Of a DNA stretch of 64,000 bases, positions 35,224 to 43,715 are shown piece after piece. The notes beneath the pieces are model-generated. The model was given only the letters and a program-made list of their open reading frames with translations. It searched no databases and was not told where the DNA came from. The number at the start of each line of letters is the position of its first letter. Position 1 is the first letter of the stretch. The position numbers and the translations under genes are program-made. Origin of the DNA: JABMOV01 sp964344305 (GTDB lineage Bacteria; Fidelibacterota; Marinisomatia; Marinisomatales; JABMOV01); contig CAYFMT010000002.1 of assembly GCA_964344305.1 (NCBI GenBank), positions 152,680-216,679 on the forward strand, in the 5' to 3' direction.

Positions 35224-35449
35224 AACGGGCGAGCTTACGTGGATTTATCTAAGCGAATCAGTGTGCCGGGTCACGAAAAGGCTGGATCGTTGAACAGTTG
35301 TGCATTGTATCACTCCGAGTGAAAGTTATTGACAGACTGTTAACGATTTATTCGATAGGACTCCTTGATTGGTGTATGGATATTAGAAATTGAACACGTA
35401 AAATCAAACCATTGTTTTATCATAAGATTTTAAAAAAGAGCAGGTAATC

Positions 35450-37000
35450 ATGAAAATTTGTGTTGTTGGGACAGGTCGATGGGGGAAAAATCATGTTAAA
35501 ACACTCCATTCCTTAGGGGTGCTAGGCGGTGTTGTTGACAATCAACCAGACGTTTTATCCGCACTAGTTGAATCCTATCCAGGTATAAATACATACGCGA
35601 CCATTCAAGAGTCGTTAAACGGAGATTTTGATGGGTACACAGTAGCAACTCCTGCAGAAACACATTATGACATTGCATCCTATCTTTTGGACAAAAATAA
35701 ACCAGTTCTTGTAGAAAAACCACTGTCTCTTAACTCTACTGATGCAAAAAGACTGCATGAGTTGGCCCAAAAAAACCAAATACCTTTAATGGTGGGACAC
35801 TTGATGCTTTTTCATCCTGCTATACAACAGATTAAAACGCTCATTGAGAATGGAAAAATTGGGAAACTTGAATACTTGTATAGCAACCGATTAAATCTTG
35901 GGACAGTACGAAAAGAGGAAAATATATTGTGGAGTTTCGCTCCACATGATGTATCCATTTTTCAATACTTCATTGAGAAAAAGCCCGTTGAAGTCATATC
36001 CAGAGGAGGGGCCTTTCTCCAACCTTCAATTGACGATACAACCATGACCATTCTTACGTACCCGGAAAATATTGTGGGTCATATATTTGTAAGCTGGTTG
36101 CATCCGTTTAAAGAACATCGGATTGTGATCGTAGGGTCAAAAGGTATGATTACATTTGAAGACAGTTTGGAAAGCAAACCTCTCCTATATTATGAAAAAG
36201 GTATTGATTGGGTACAAGGTGAACCGATAAAAAGGGATGGACCCACAGAATTCATTGAGTATGAAAAAGAAATGCCACTCACCAATGAGTTGAAATATTT
36301 CTTGCACCAAATTAAAGAAAACAATGTTCAAATTGCAGATGGATTAAACGGTGTAGAAGTTTTGGAAATTTTGGAGGAAGCATCCATGGGATTAATGAGT
36401 AAAACGAAGAATAGTGACAACAATAATCTCCCATATTTTGTTCATCCGACAAGTATTGTAGATGATCCTTCTTCTATTGGCGAAGGAACAAAAATCTGGC
36501 ACTATTCACATGTCCAGTCGGGTTCGACTATTGGAAAGAATTGTTCTCTCGGCCAAAATGTAAATATAGGGAATAACGTTATCATCGGAGACTCGGTTAA
36601 AATTCAAAATAATGTGACAGTCTACGAAGGTGTAATTCTCGAAGATTTTGTATTTTGTGGTCCATCCATGGTATTCACCAACATTCAACGACCACGATCT
36701 GAATTTCCACAACGGGGGTCGGATTATTACCAAAAAACTCTCGTGAAAAAAAGCGTTTCAATCGGCGCAAATGCTACCATTGTATGTGGTACCACCATTG
36801 GTGAGTATGCGTTTATTGGAGCGGGAACAGTGGTAACTAAAGATGTCCCTGCACACGGCATGATGATCGGAAACCCTGGAAGAGTAATTGGCTGGGTAGA
36901 TAAAAAAGGAAATAAGATCGAATTTGATGAAAATGGTAACAGTTTATGCGGTTCGTATCGACTTAGCGAGGATAAAAATAGTATAATTAGTTTAAAATAA
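35450..37000 (+). CDS. Fusion of Gfo/Idh/MocA sugar dehydrogenase (WbpB/WlbA-like) and hexapeptide N-acetyltransferase (WbpD/WlbB-like)
   Basis: The 516-residue protein joins two enzymes of UDP-2,3-diacetamido-uronic acid synthesis. Residues 1-315 are an NAD-dependent dehydrogenase with Rossmann motif VVGTGRWGKNH and VEKPLSL (88-94), resembling WbpB/WlbA, which oxidises C3 of UDP-GlcNAcA. Residues 330-516 are a left-handed beta-helix acetyltransferase with IGEGTKIWHYSHVQSG, IGKNCSLGQNVNIG, NNVTVYEGVILEDFVFCGPS and IGNPGRVIGWVDKKG, the WbpD/WlbB signature. The intervening aminotransferase step (WbpE/WlbC) is not in the window. The ATG follows AGGT at good spacing. It is the only plus-strand gene of the glycan locus, and its stop is two bases from the convergent sulfotransferase stop. 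Base composition is A+T-rich. Confidence 0.88.
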   Translation: MKICVVGTGRWGKNHVKTLHSLGVLGGVVDNQPDVLSALVESYPGINTYATIQESLNGDFDGYTVATPAETHYDIASYLLDKNKPVLVEKPLSLNSTDAKRLHELAQKNQIPLMVGHLMLFHPAIQQIKTLIENGKIGKLEYLYSNRLNLGTVRKEENILWSFAPHDVSIFQYFIEKKPVEVISRGGAFLQPSIDDTTMTILTYPENIVGHIFVSWLHPFKEHRIVIVGSKGMITFEDSLESKPLLYYEKGIDWVQGEPIKRDGPTEFIEYEKEMPLTNELKYFLHQIKENNVQIADGLNGVEVLEILEEASMGLMSKTKNSDNNNLPYFVHPTSIVDDPSSIGEGTKIWHYSHVQSGSTIGKNCSLGQNVNIGNNVIIGDSVKIQNNVTVYEGVILEDFVFCGPSMVFTNIQRPRSEFPQRGSDYYQKTLVKKSVSIGANATIVCGTTIGEYAFIGAGTVVTKDVPAHGMMIGNPGRVIGWVDKKGNKIEFDENGNSLCGSYRLSEDKNSIISLK

Positions 37001-37002
37001 TA

Positions 37003-37944
37003 CTATCGGTATTCCAGCTCTTCAATTTCTTCATGTAATTGTTGGTTAATGTATTCTGATTCGCTCGATGTAAAATCACTCTCCCATCTTCCTATACTTT
37101 CTGAACTTAGTATATTGGATTGAATATGGCACGAAAATTCAACTTCAGTGAATTCTGATATATCTCTTAAAACGCGTGGTGTATCCAAGATGAGATCTTC
37201 GAGTTTAAATTGGTGAATATATTCATTTGATACGTTATACTTTTGTTCCTGGATACGTTTGTGCAAGGATTTATAGAATACAATAACACTATCCAATGTA
37301 TTTGGACACCATTTTTGTTTCATCATGCTAGCAATAGTATCTCTAGGATCCCTTACAACCAGTAACATTTTCACAGCTTGGAAAAGTGATGTTATATCTT
37401 TAGCGAATAATATGTTCCACGTGTTATCTTCGATAAAAATAGTTGCATTATTTTTTTCCAACAGTTCTTCATATAAGCCACATAAAAATTCATTGAAAAT
37501 CGAAATCAGTGCTGAACGCTCTCCATAAGCTGTTGTCCTCATTACAGTTGTCTTTGATCCAATTGGCATCCCAGGCCAAGTACCTTCATATTCAATTTGA
37601 CTTAATTGACGAATAACTGTTTGCACATGGTGTTGATAGTTTGGAAACCATTTATCTAATTCCCAATCATCATAACCGCTGTCAGGTTTATTCAGTTTTA
37701 GACCACGAGTTGCCATTCTGGTTAAGAGATTCTCAAAACGGTCAATGGCAATTGTCGCTTGATAAGGTGACCAAACGTTCATCAGTAAATTATATGTAGA
37801 AATAATCCCATCTGGATCGACGGTAAATCGATATTCAAAAGGAAGGGAATAAGCATCCGGATGTTGGGATAAAAGGTCCTTTGTGATATTGGTACCGGAT
37901 CGTCCTGATCCTGTGATAAAGATGTATTTGTTTACATGATCCAT
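37003..37944 (-). CDS. PAPS-dependent sulfotransferase family protein
   Basis: Sulfotransferases move sulfate from 3'-phosphoadenosine 5'-phosphosulfate to an acceptor, here probably a glycan. The 313-residue soluble protein has the 5'-phosphosulfate-binding loop ITGSGRSGTNITKDLL (10-25) with PEAYSLPFEYRF-like sequence after it. The 3'-phosphate-binding motif is VVRDPRDTIASMM (196-208). Its start overlaps the PIG-L gene by 13 bases. It is the promoter-distal gene of the minus-strand polysaccharide run and is A+T-rich like its neighbours. No PAPS-synthesis genes are in the window. Confidence 0.85.
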   Translation of the reverse strand: MDHVNKYIFITGSGRSGTNITKDLLSQHPDAYSLPFEYRFTVDPDGIISTYNLLMNVWSPYQATIAIDRFENLLTRMATRGLKLNKPDSGYDDWELDKWFPNYQHHVQTVIRQLSQIEYEGTWPGMPIGSKTTVMRTTAYGERSALISIFNEFLCGLYEELLEKNNATIFIEDNTWNILFAKDITSLFQAVKMLLVVRDPRDTIASMMKQKWCPNTLDSVIVFYKSLHKRIQEQKYNVSNEYIHQFKLEDLILDTPRVLRDISEFTEVEFSCHIQSNILSSESIGRWESDFTSSESEYINQQLHEEIEELEYR

Positions 37945-38609
37945 CTAATTACTTCAAATGCTTCTGCATAATGTTCCCCGATTTGTAATCCGCGGAAACT
38001 TGCTTGTCCCTTAATCAACGTTTCACCGGAGTAAAATCGAAATTCCTGTGATTTATATTTTTCAAGAGATTTTATTTTTAATTGAACATGCTTTTCATCT
38101 ATAACGGATAGTGCAGCTGAATGGAACGAAAAATTATTCCACATAAATTCATATCCAAGAATGGAACACTTTTTAAATGCTCGCAGACCTTCCTCATGAA
38201 TGGTTTTATGATCTTGATGAATATCAAATGATGATGGCATAATGACAAGATCTGGTTTCAATTTTCGATTGTATTGAACCATTTTTTCTAAGATTTCTTG
38301 ACGATCTTTCGGAAAGTGTCGCACTTTAAAGTGTTCAATAAACAAATTCTGTGGAAGAATACCCAATACTTTGGTAGCTGCTTTAACTTCTGTTTCCAGT
38401 ATATTTTCTGGAAATCCTTCAGGTACAGATTCTTCACAAATTGAGAAAGCGACATAATAGACCGTTTTCCCTTCTTCGATCAATTTTGCAATTGTTCCAC
38501 CACAACCAAGCTCACCGTCATCTGTATGAGGGGCAAGTATCAATATGTTGTTTTTGTTGATCATTGATTCTAAATCCTTATATTTTCCATTCAGTGTTAT
38601 TTCGACCAA
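37932..38609 (-). CDS. PIG-L/LmbE family deacetylase
   Basis: These zinc enzymes remove acetyl groups from N-acetylamino sugars. The 225-residue protein has LAPHTDDGELGCGGTI (25-40), with His28 and Asp31 as likely zinc and base residues, a variant of the PHPDDE motif. The second zinc motif is SFDIHQDHKTIHEEGLRAF with His131/His134. It lies between a family 2 glycosyltransferase (13-base overlap) and the sulfotransferase, so the substrate is probably an amino sugar of the surface glycan or of its lipid-linked precursor. Confidence 0.88.
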   Translation of the reverse strand: MVEITLNGKYKDLESMINKNNILILAPHTDDGELGCGGTIAKLIEEGKTVYYVAFSICEESVPEGFPENILETEVKAATKVLGILPQNLFIEHFKVRHFPKDRQEILEKMVQYNRKLKPDLVIMPSSFDIHQDHKTIHEEGLRAFKKCSILGYEFMWNNFSFHSAALSVIDEKHVQLKIKSLEKYKSQEFRFYSGETLIKGQASFRGLQIGEHYAEAFEVIRWIM

Positions 38610-39724
38610 CCCTTTCTATAGGATCCACCTAAATAATAAACGATGGATAATAGCGAAGCCAAATTAAGTAGTAAAAAACTCGAAAAAACTGATAATCTGA
38701 TTAAAACCTTGTTAAAAATCAATCCAAGGATTCCGAGTAAAAAACCAAAACATTGGAGTAATAAAAAAGCCTTCATGAACCAATGTGATGACAGCATGAA
38801 TGTCGTCGACAGTAAGCACAATAACAAGTAAGGTCCAAGTAGGCGCAGATACTTATGAGATACCAACATCCACCAGGTATCGTTAAATGAAGGCTTTATC
38901 CAGTCCGGATACCTGAATAACAATTGATAATTCCCTGCAAGTGTTCTGACTTTTCTTCGAAGCTCGAATCCTGGAGTTGGAATTAAAGAATCAAATGCCA
39001 TTGCATTGGAATCGAATACTACCCGTTTATTTTTCAATAATATTGACATTGGTATAAAAACATCATCCAAAATTGTATCAGAGGGAATTATCTCAGGACA
39101 GAATTCTTTTTTTATTGCGTAAATAGCGCCAGTGCAACCAATGACAGATCGGAATTGAGACTCTGATTTTCTTAGCCATTTTTCCATTGACCAATAGCTA
39201 GAACTGATAGATTGTTGCGTAGAAGAATCTATCATTACTAGCTCTCCACTTACAGCACCAATTTTTTGATTTGATAAGTTGCGTATTAGAGATTTAACAG
39301 CCCCTTTGTTAAATGTTTGACGGGCATCAGCAAATACTAAATAGTCATGTTTCGCATGTTGGATTGCTTCGCCAATACAAGCTGATTTTCCCACAGGAGT
39401 TTGCTTCCTGATGATTGAAATCGTACTTGTTTTGATTTCTGTTAATATAGTTGCTGTATTGTCTGTTGGTGCATCAAGTACAATAATGATTTCCAGATTG
39501 TCATTAGGATATTGGGACAATAAATTTTCTACCCGGCGTTTAGCATTAGCTTCTTCATTTTTCATTGCCAGTAGGATTGAGATATTTGGCCATTCCTGAA
39601 TGTCAGGGTTGGAATAGTTATTCGGATATTTCCTGCTCAAATAATGGATAAGAAAATGGTACCCTCCATAAATGTATATAATTAATACTAAACTGATAAA
39701 AAACAAAAAGCTCGTTAACATCAC
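38597..39724 (-). CDS. Membrane-associated family 2 glycosyltransferase
   Basis: The 375-residue protein has an N-terminal membrane helix (about 5-27). A GT-A catalytic domain begins ISILLAMKNEEANAKRRVEN (about 48-67). It has EIIIVLDAPTDNT, the metal-binding DxD-like YLVFADARQTFNKGAV (Asp133) and SDTILDDVFIPM. Three or four C-terminal helices lie at about 290-370. This architecture is typical of processive or membrane-anchored inverting transferases. The acceptor and donor are unknown. It lies nine bases after the GT4 gene. Confidence 0.88.
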   Translation of the reverse strand: MMLTSFLFFISLVLIIYIYGGYHFLIHYLSRKYPNNYSNPDIQEWPNISILLAMKNEEANAKRRVENLLSQYPNDNLEIIIVLDAPTDNTATILTEIKTSTISIIRKQTPVGKSACIGEAIQHAKHDYLVFADARQTFNKGAVKSLIRNLSNQKIGAVSGELVMIDSSTQQSISSSYWSMEKWLRKSESQFRSVIGCTGAIYAIKKEFCPEIIPSDTILDDVFIPMSILLKNKRVVFDSNAMAFDSLIPTPGFELRRKVRTLAGNYQLLFRYPDWIKPSFNDTWWMLVSHKYLRLLGPYLLLCLLSTTFMLSSHWFMKAFLLLQCFGFLLGILGLIFNKVLIRLSVFSSFLLLNLASLLSIVYYLGGSYRKGWSK

Positions 39725-39733
39725 TACTACTTC

Positions 39734-40855
39734 TTAGTGGGTTCTTAGGAGATTTTCATACAAATGAAATAGTTTAGTAGCCTGGGAATCCCATGAAAAT
39801 CGCTTTTCAGCCAAAACCTTTCCTCGACTGGCCTTTTCTTTAACATCCTTCATGTTTAAGATGCATTGTGTCAACGTATCAGATAATGACTCTGCAGATT
39901 CACCCCTAAATGTGTACCCCACATGATTTCCTATCACAATAGATTCCCATAATGGTATATCCGTTGTAATGACCAGTAATTCATTCTGCATATACTCAAA
40001 TAATTTATTTGGCAATGCTTCAAAATAGTTCGCCTTATAATGTGAGGGGATGATGCCGATATGGGAGTTGGACATAAGTTGCATGGCTTCGTCATAGGGA
40101 ATCAATCCCTTGTAATGTATACCCTCCTGTTCAAAAAGAATTCTCATATCATTGTTAAACTCGGCTGAACCGCTCAGCTCACCTCCTACAATCAGCCGGA
40201 CATTTGTGTCAGAAACATTCCTTTTCATTTTTTGAAACGCGTGGCATAATAATCTTATCCCACGATCTTCTCTTAAATTTCCGATATAAACTAGCTGCAC
40301 ACCATCATTCCACTTTTCTATTCGTCTGTTGGTAGTGAAAGGAAAATTGTAAATGATCGTCGTCCTTTTGTCCACAAAGCGTTTTGCAATGGGTTTTGTT
40401 ACAACAATGATATGATCCAACGCATGTTGCGCAAATTTCTCAATATATCCAATCCATTTTCCTAGCAACCATGAAATTGAATTAGGCAACCAGTCTACGG
40501 ATGCAATCTGTTTGGGGTAATCTTCATGCACATCATAGATAACTGTTCGACCTAAGACTAGCTTTGTTAATATTCCAATAGGTATCAGTTCAGGATCGTG
40601 GAAATGGAAAATGGTCGCTTTGCTCTTAATTATTCTTTTTAAAAGAATTGGGTGTATTTTTAAACGATCGCTCTTTTTCTTCCATTTTGGCAAACCAATT
40701 ACATCAACATTTTGAATTCTTTTTTTTGTGAATTCTGCCGGAGCATGAAGCTCTACTTTGTATTTCTTCCCCAAGGATATCGCCATCTTGTGAAATATCC
40801 TGGTATCATCCCATCGATGCACTGATGAAAAAATAAATACCTTTTCCTTGTTCAT
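39734..40855 (-). CDS. Family 4 glycosyltransferase
   Basis: The 373-residue retaining glycosyltransferase has two Rossmann-like domains. The N-terminal half has FHFHDPELIPIGILTK and YDVHEDYP. The donor-binding half has LVYIGNLREDRGIRLL, GLIPYDEAMQLMSNSHIGI and the family motif EALPNKLFEYM. It lacks membrane helices and would work on the inner face of the membrane on the lipid-linked oligosaccharide. It overlaps the wzy stop by four bases. Sugar specificity is not readable. Confidence 0.9.
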   Translation of the reverse strand: MNKEKVFIFSSVHRWDDTRIFHKMAISLGKKYKVELHAPAEFTKKRIQNVDVIGLPKWKKKSDRLKIHPILLKRIIKSKATIFHFHDPELIPIGILTKLVLGRTVIYDVHEDYPKQIASVDWLPNSISWLLGKWIGYIEKFAQHALDHIIVVTKPIAKRFVDKRTTIIYNFPFTTNRRIEKWNDGVQLVYIGNLREDRGIRLLCHAFQKMKRNVSDTNVRLIVGGELSGSAEFNNDMRILFEQEGIHYKGLIPYDEAMQLMSNSHIGIIPSHYKANYFEALPNKLFEYMQNELLVITTDIPLWESIVIGNHVGYTFRGESAESLSDTLTQCILNMKDVKEKASRGKVLAEKRFSWDSQATKLFHLYENLLRTH

Positions 40856-42258
40856 CTATTTAGACTCGTAACATGTTTTATCTTGCTGATTATTCCCATA
40901 AATAGAAGCAGTATTAGTACACCTTTCGTTAATAGAAGTGTTGTGAAATTTATCGAGATAAAGGAAAAAGTAAACAGTCCAATGGTAGAACAAGTAACAA
41001 TGATGTATTCTATACTTTTTTTGTAAGAAGATAGAATTAATGTATAACGATAGAATAGGTGGACAAATATACCGATTAGGAATGTCGACATGATAACGCC
41101 AGGCAACCCAAAATCCGCCCAAAACCCCCCTATATAAATGGCATTTGCATATCCTGTCGTAGTAGGATCACCCCACCATATCCGAGAAACAAAGTTCGAA
41201 ACATCAAATGTACCTCCGTGATGCATCCAGGAGAAAACGTTTGTACCCTGTCCGAGTAGAAACGGATGTATATCAGGAAACACAATGAAATGCTGGTAAA
41301 GAGCTTCAACCGGGATGTAAAACAACCTCAGCAGCATGCTGGTAAATAAATTCATTGGATCCCTGTTTTCAGGTAGGTTTGTAAGGTTGATCACTATCAC
41401 CGGAAACAGAAATATTATAATAATGGCACCGAGTATAAATCTGGTAGATATCTGTTTTTTCAGTAAAAAGTAGAATGCAATAATCGATAGCATCAAGGAA
41501 GCTGTTGGTGCTTTAGCGACGGTAAGAGAATTGTTGAAAACACCTGCAATTAAAAATACAACGAATAGGTAAAAATACTTTCTTGTATGATACACCTTCC
41601 AGAGAAATAGACTGCCGATTATTCCTATAGGAAATAGAATAGATTTAAGCCAGGCAAACATATATTTTTCTAAAAAACTCACTTCCAGAATTTTCATGGC
41701 TTCTTCGCGCAAGGAAAACAAATACAAATATGCCTTAGGGTTTGACAGCATGACAAACAAAGGAATGACATCAACCCTAACGATGTATAACAATAGAATT
41801 CCGCAAGAAATGATTAAGAGCGAAAGAAGCAGTTCATAAACATAACTATCTATCCGCGTCCCCTCTATTGGGAGGGATATCATTTCCTCTATTCTCTCAG
41901 TTTCTACAGGTTTAATGTGATTCGCAATCAATAATCCAAGAGGAAAGAATACATAAAACTGAAAAACAGAGATTAAATAGGGTGTTGTGTACGTTGGGTT
42001 CTCTACAATAGGTACGAACAAACTCGGTATAGCAATGAATACTGTATAACTGATATACAGGATGGATGGGATGGACAGAATCCGTAACCCATAAAGACCG
42101 TGGAAAACAGAATATTTACTCGTGATTAAATGGTACCACAAAACAAGGAAGATGAGTATGACTGATTGCATGACCAGTTCATCCTGTAAAATCGGAAGCA
42201 CTACAACCAGAACCAATGGGAGTATAAAAATAATAGCTTTGTCAAAATACCTAAACAT
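40852..42258 (-). CDS. Oligosaccharide repeat-unit polymerase (Wzy-like)
   Basis: The 468-residue protein has about 12 membrane helices and one longer hydrophilic loop around residues 330-375 (LPENRDPMNLF to WWGDPTTTGYANAIY). That is the layout of O-antigen and capsule polymerases, which join lipid-linked repeats in the periplasm. Primary sequence is poorly conserved in this class, so the call rests on topology and on neighbours Wzx, Wzz and Wza. The ATG at 42256-42258 makes a TAATG overlap with wzx. A start 27 codons upstream would lie inside wzx and is less likely. Confidence 0.8.
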   Translation of the reverse strand: MFRYFDKAIIFILPLVLVVVLPILQDELVMQSVILIFLVLWYHLITSKYSVFHGLYGLRILSIPSILYISYTVFIAIPSLFVPIVENPTYTTPYLISVFQFYVFFPLGLLIANHIKPVETERIEEMISLPIEGTRIDSYVYELLLSLLIISCGILLLYIVRVDVIPLFVMLSNPKAYLYLFSLREEAMKILEVSFLEKYMFAWLKSILFPIGIIGSLFLWKVYHTRKYFYLFVVFLIAGVFNNSLTVAKAPTASLMLSIIAFYFLLKKQISTRFILGAIIIIFLFPVIVINLTNLPENRDPMNLFTSMLLRLFYIPVEALYQHFIVFPDIHPFLLGQGTNVFSWMHHGGTFDVSNFVSRIWWGDPTTTGYANAIYIGGFWADFGLPGVIMSTFLIGIFVHLFYRYTLILSSYKKSIEYIIVTCSTIGLFTFSFISINFTTLLLTKGVLILLLFMGIISKIKHVTSLNR

Positions 42259-43712
42259 TATTTTCCAAATGATGATCTGAGAATATGAATCCATTGGAAA
42301 TTCAGTTTTGAGAAAATAACGAAACTCATTATAAAACATATGAGAGTTACAAACATTTTTACCAGCAGGGCAATTACGAATGGTAGATCACTGACCTGAG
42401 TTGAAAACATAAAAAATAGGAAATAGCAACTGGCTATCCAGGCAAAAACTATCAAATTCTTTTGCGTTAGAATGTTGATTGAATAGCGTTTGTGTAATAT
42501 GCCTAATGATGTTATTGTTAAGAGTCCTATTGCGAGCGAAAGAATTAGAATGATCTGGAAACCAGTAATCGCTCCCTCCCCAATTATCCACACGGAAAGT
42601 GTAAAGAATAATAGTCCTATCGCTGTGATTATATTGACATAGGGATAATTCTCTATACCGTCTAAAACGCTTCTCACAATAATAAACCCAATTAGAAATC
42701 CTAGCGATACACTTAACACTTGAACCTCAGGAAGGACATTTAAATACCGACTGCTGAATAATATTTCAATCAATTCTTTTGTAAACATCATTATAAACAA
42801 GCCAATCAAGTGCGGGCCGGTAAGAAGAAAGTCCACTGTCGTTTGAATTTTCTCTTTCAAAAGGTTCTTCTCAATTTTCATTTTCATCTGTGCAAAAAAT
42901 GGTAAAAACAATGTACCCAATGGAAGCGATATGATTTGGACCATTCCAATGATCGATATAGATATTCCTATATCCCCTGCTGATTCAAGGGATAGCCAAT
43001 GTGTTGCAATAAACACAGGTAAAGCCAGTAATCCAGAATAAAAAAAACCACTCGGCAATCTGCTTAACCCATATTTGAAGAATATTGGAAATGGAATATC
43101 TTCAACGTGGGTTTCTTCATTTTCTACTCGAGAATTTTTAATAGCAACGATAAAATAATACGTACTTACAAGTAGAATAAGTATTGTTAGCAGCACGTAA
43201 TACGTTGGTACCGGTTGGTTGAAAAATAAAAATACTGTTGCTATCAGGGCACTTCCATTAAGGGATATGACTGCCAAATTCATATTGAAAATGTTCATTA
43301 CTCCTCTAAAATATCCATGCACGATTGAATGATATGAAACGCCGAATATGTAAAAGACAAGAATGTAACTATGCAAGCTGAATTCCGAAGTACCAAAAAT
43401 CATGTATGATATCTTATTTGAAAACAATGCATTAATTGCAAACAGTGCAACATGACTGATTATAATAAGATATAGTGATTTTTTTAGGAAAGTAGTATCC
43501 TTTTTACTAGCGAATTTTGACAAACTCATGCCAAGTTTAAATGAAAAGATTGGAAACCCAATTGCAACAGCTCTCCTGATAATTATAAACAACCCGAATT
43601 CTTCCTTTGATAGTGTGGTGGCTGCAATTCGCATGACGGCTATCAGAAGTAGTGCAGATATTATCTGACTAACAAACGTATAAGAAATTTTTGTAAGAAA
43701 GCTATGTTTCAA
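42258..43712 (-). CDS. Polysaccharide flippase (Wzx-like)
   Basis: The 484-residue protein has about 12-14 hydrophobic helices with the N-terminal pattern SFLTKISYTFVSQIISALLL and EEFGLFIIIRRAVAIGFPIF. This is typical of the MATE/MOP-superfamily flippases that move undecaprenyl-linked repeat units across the inner membrane. It lies three bases after the wzz-like gene and shares its stop with the wzy start. The sequence is A+T-rich, as usual for exchangeable glycan genes. Confidence 0.88.
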   Translation of the reverse strand: MKHSFLTKISYTFVSQIISALLLIAVMRIAATTLSKEEFGLFIIIRRAVAIGFPIFSFKLGMSLSKFASKKDTTFLKKSLYLIIISHVALFAINALFSNKISYMIFGTSEFSLHSYILVFYIFGVSYHSIVHGYFRGVMNIFNMNLAVISLNGSALIATVFLFFNQPVPTYYVLLTILILLVSTYYFIVAIKNSRVENEETHVEDIPFPIFFKYGLSRLPSGFFYSGLLALPVFIATHWLSLESAGDIGISISIIGMVQIISLPLGTLFLPFFAQMKMKIEKNLLKEKIQTTVDFLLTGPHLIGLFIMMFTKELIEILFSSRYLNVLPEVQVLSVSLGFLIGFIIVRSVLDGIENYPYVNIITAIGLLFFTLSVWIIGEGAITGFQIILILSLAIGLLTITSLGILHKRYSINILTQKNLIVFAWIASCYFLFFMFSTQVSDLPFVIALLVKMFVTLICFIMSFVIFSKLNFQWIHILRSSFGK

Positions 43713-43715
43713 AAC

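Noticed and set aside
35329..35357. Possible promoter before the fusion gene: TTGACA at 35329-35334
   Set aside because: The -35 hexamer is perfect, but the region 15-18 bases later has no acceptable -10 element, and promoter consensus in this lineage may differ.
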